Positions 5,966-6,417 of a stretch of DNA of 6,417 nucleotides are shown piece after piece. Source of the stretch: Pseudomonadota bacterium (GTDB taxonomy: Bacteria > Pseudomonadota > Alphaproteobacteria > Rhizobiales > Devosiaceae); the NCBI GenBank assembly GCA_023387585.1, contig JAEWHZ010000055.1, positions 1 to 6,417 of the forward strand. Direction: 5' to 3'. How positions within the stretch are numbered: position 1 is the stretch's first letter; every line of letters begins with the position of its first letter. Under the pieces are notes generated by a model that searched no databases, was not told the origin of the DNA, and saw nothing but the letters and a program-made list of their open reading frames with translations. A program made the position numbers and the translations under genes.

Positions 5966-5990
5966 AAAAGGCCGCCCCGATGGAGCGGCC
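5966..5990 (-). terminator. Intrinsic terminator of tRNA-Pro
   Basis: Read on the minus strand: GGCCGCTCC-ATC-GGGGCGGCC followed by TTTTC. The 9-bp stem (one T:G pair) with a 3-base loop and T-run begins 29 bases past the tRNA CCA end. On the plus strand the same hairpin is preceded, not followed, by the homopolymer, so it acts mainly for the tRNA, though it could also slow readthrough from the DoxX-like gene. Confidence 0.8.
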
Positions 5991-6019
5991 CGCTTCGCCT
6001 TGCGGCGCTGGAATTTGAA

Positions 6020-6096
6020 TGGTCGGAGCGGCCGGATTTGAACCGACGACCCTTTGTCCCCCAGACAAATGCGCTACCAGGCTGCGCTACGCCCCG
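6020..6096 (-). tRNA. tRNA-Pro (anticodon GGG)
   Basis: A complete 77-base cloverleaf. The acceptor stem is CGGGGCG/CGCTCCG (one G:T pair), discriminator A, and CCA is encoded (TGG at 6020-6022 on +). The D arm is GCGC-AGCCTGGTA-GCGC. The anticodon stem TTTGT/ACAAA encloses the loop CTGGGGG, giving anticodon GGG, which reads CCC (and CCU by wobble). The variable region is GGGTC, and the T arm GTCGG-TTCAAAT-CCGGC contains the conserved TTCAAAT. No intron and no mispairs beyond G:T. A dedicated promoter and terminator flank it. Short open frames crossing this region on both strands are spurious. No duplicated 3' end, integrase or attachment repeat is visible next to it. Confidence 0.97.
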
Positions 6097-6107
6097 ACTG
6101 GGCGGAG

Positions 6108-6136
6108 ACATAGTGAAACAGGGGGTTTGAGGCAAG
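6108..6136 (-). promoter_or_regulatory. Sigma-70-type promoter of tRNA-Pro
   Basis: On the minus strand CTTGCC (6136-6131) and CTATGT (6113-6108) are separated by exactly 17 bases. This is close to the alphaproteobacterial housekeeping pattern CTTGAC-N17-CTATAT. Transcription would start around 6101, leaving only a few bases before the mature tRNA 5' end at 6096. Confidence 0.72.
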
Positions 6137-6140
6137 CCCT

Positions 6141-6178
6141 GAAATGGCGGGCGGCGCAACGGGAAGGTGCCGCCCACC
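6141..6178 (-). terminator. Probable terminator of the 74-residue protein gene
   Basis: On the minus strand GGTGGGCGGC (6178-6169) pairs with GCCGCCCGCC (6155-6146), a 10-bp stem with one T:G pair and a 13-base loop, followed by ATTTC. The stem is strong but the T-run is only three, so efficiency is uncertain. It lies 14 bases after the stop at 6193 and just before the -35 element of the tRNA promoter, insulating the two units. Confidence 0.5.
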
Positions 6179-6192
6179 AAATCCGGCCGGGT

Positions 6193-6417
6193 TCAGGCGT
6201 CGTAGGCGTCGCGGCGGGAAACCCAGGCCAGCGCCTCTTCCTTCTGGTCGGGCGTGAACACGCGGGCCTCGATCTGCGGGAACAGCGTGTCCGCCGCCTC
6301 GGTGACCGCCTTGATCCACTGCTTGTCGGTCGCAACGGCCGCGCGGCTGAAGCGGTGCAGCTCGCCGAGCTTGTCGATGCCGTATTTGACGTCGCGCTTC
6401 AGCGCCTCGCCGGTCAT
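6193..6417 (-). CDS. Hypothetical protein, 74 residues (possibly incomplete at the N-terminus)
   Basis: The frame runs from ATG 6417-6415, the last bases of the window, to TGA 6195-6193. The upstream sequence is not visible, so neither the ribosome-binding site nor the true start can be judged; the protein may be longer. As seen it is a soluble, charged, probably mostly helical protein (MTGEALKRDVKYGIDKLGEL at the start, VSRRDAYDA at the end), with no signal peptide, membrane segment or cysteine, and Trp at residues 34 and 65. I do not recognise a family. A following hairpin with a short T-run supports a real gene end, and no better frame competes on either strand. It could be a small conserved alphaproteobacterial protein. 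Confidence 0.68.
   Translation of the reverse strand: MTGEALKRDVKYGIDKLGELHRFSRAAVATDKQWIKAVTEAADTLFPQIEARVFTPDQKEEALAWVSRRDAYDA

Noticed and set aside
6020..6096. tRNA-associated integration site
   Set aside because: No repeat of the tRNA 3' end, integrase or foreign-looking DNA is visible on either side within the window.
5881..6319. Several short frames crossing the tRNA on both strands
   Set aside because: They overlap a perfect tRNA cloverleaf and its promoter and terminator; their translations carry no motif.

Overview
The window is a compact, GC-rich stretch of bacterial chromosome. Protein similarity recalled by eye (GST, QueG, short SDR and UppP neighbours; DoxX-like protein) and an alphaproteobacterial-type tRNA promoter (CTTGCC-17-CTATGT) suggest an alphaproteobacterium, most likely Hyphomicrobiales (Rhizobiales). 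Genus cannot be fixed without a database search.

Layout, left to right. (1) The 3' end of an alpha/beta hydrolase gene runs on + and ends at 193. It collides tail-to-tail with (2) a four-gene minus-strand operon that reads from right to left: glutathione S-transferase family protein (2830..3507), queG epoxyqueuosine reductase (1709..2833), an atypical SDR/NAD-dependent epimerase-like protein (846..1712) and a GNAT acetyltransferase (190..849). All three internal junctions are 4-base stop/start overlaps (TTGA, ATGA, ATGA), so the genes are almost certainly co-transcribed and translationally coupled. (3) Divergent from this operon, across a 108-base intergenic region, is uppP/bacA (3616..4431, +), undecaprenyl-diphosphate phosphatase, complete with its catalytic motifs. 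(4) uppP converges on a minus-strand aminoglycoside-phosphotransferase-fold kinase gene (4428..5381); the two stop codons share the palindrome CTAG. (5) Divergent from the kinase is a GTG-started four-helix DoxX-like membrane protein (5519..5914, +). (6) A minus-strand tRNA-Pro(GGG) gene (6020..6096) has its own promoter (6108..6136) and a good intrinsic terminator (5966..5990). (7) At the right edge is a minus-strand 74-residue protein of unknown function (6193..6417), followed by a probable terminator hairpin that abuts the tRNA promoter.

Functionally this looks like ordinary core-genome housekeeping: the last step of queuosine tRNA modification (QueG), recycling of the cell-wall lipid carrier (UppP), a tRNA, and several poorly assigned enzymes (GST, SDR, GNAT, APH-like kinase, hydrolase). 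I see no insertion sequence, phage gene, CRISPR array, toxin-antitoxin pair or defence island. No stretch over 300 bases lacks a gene. I did not find a convincing undescribed system; the points worth a second look are the tightly overlapped operon with a TTG start for queG, the shared stop codons at both convergent junctions, and small hairpins at gene boundaries.
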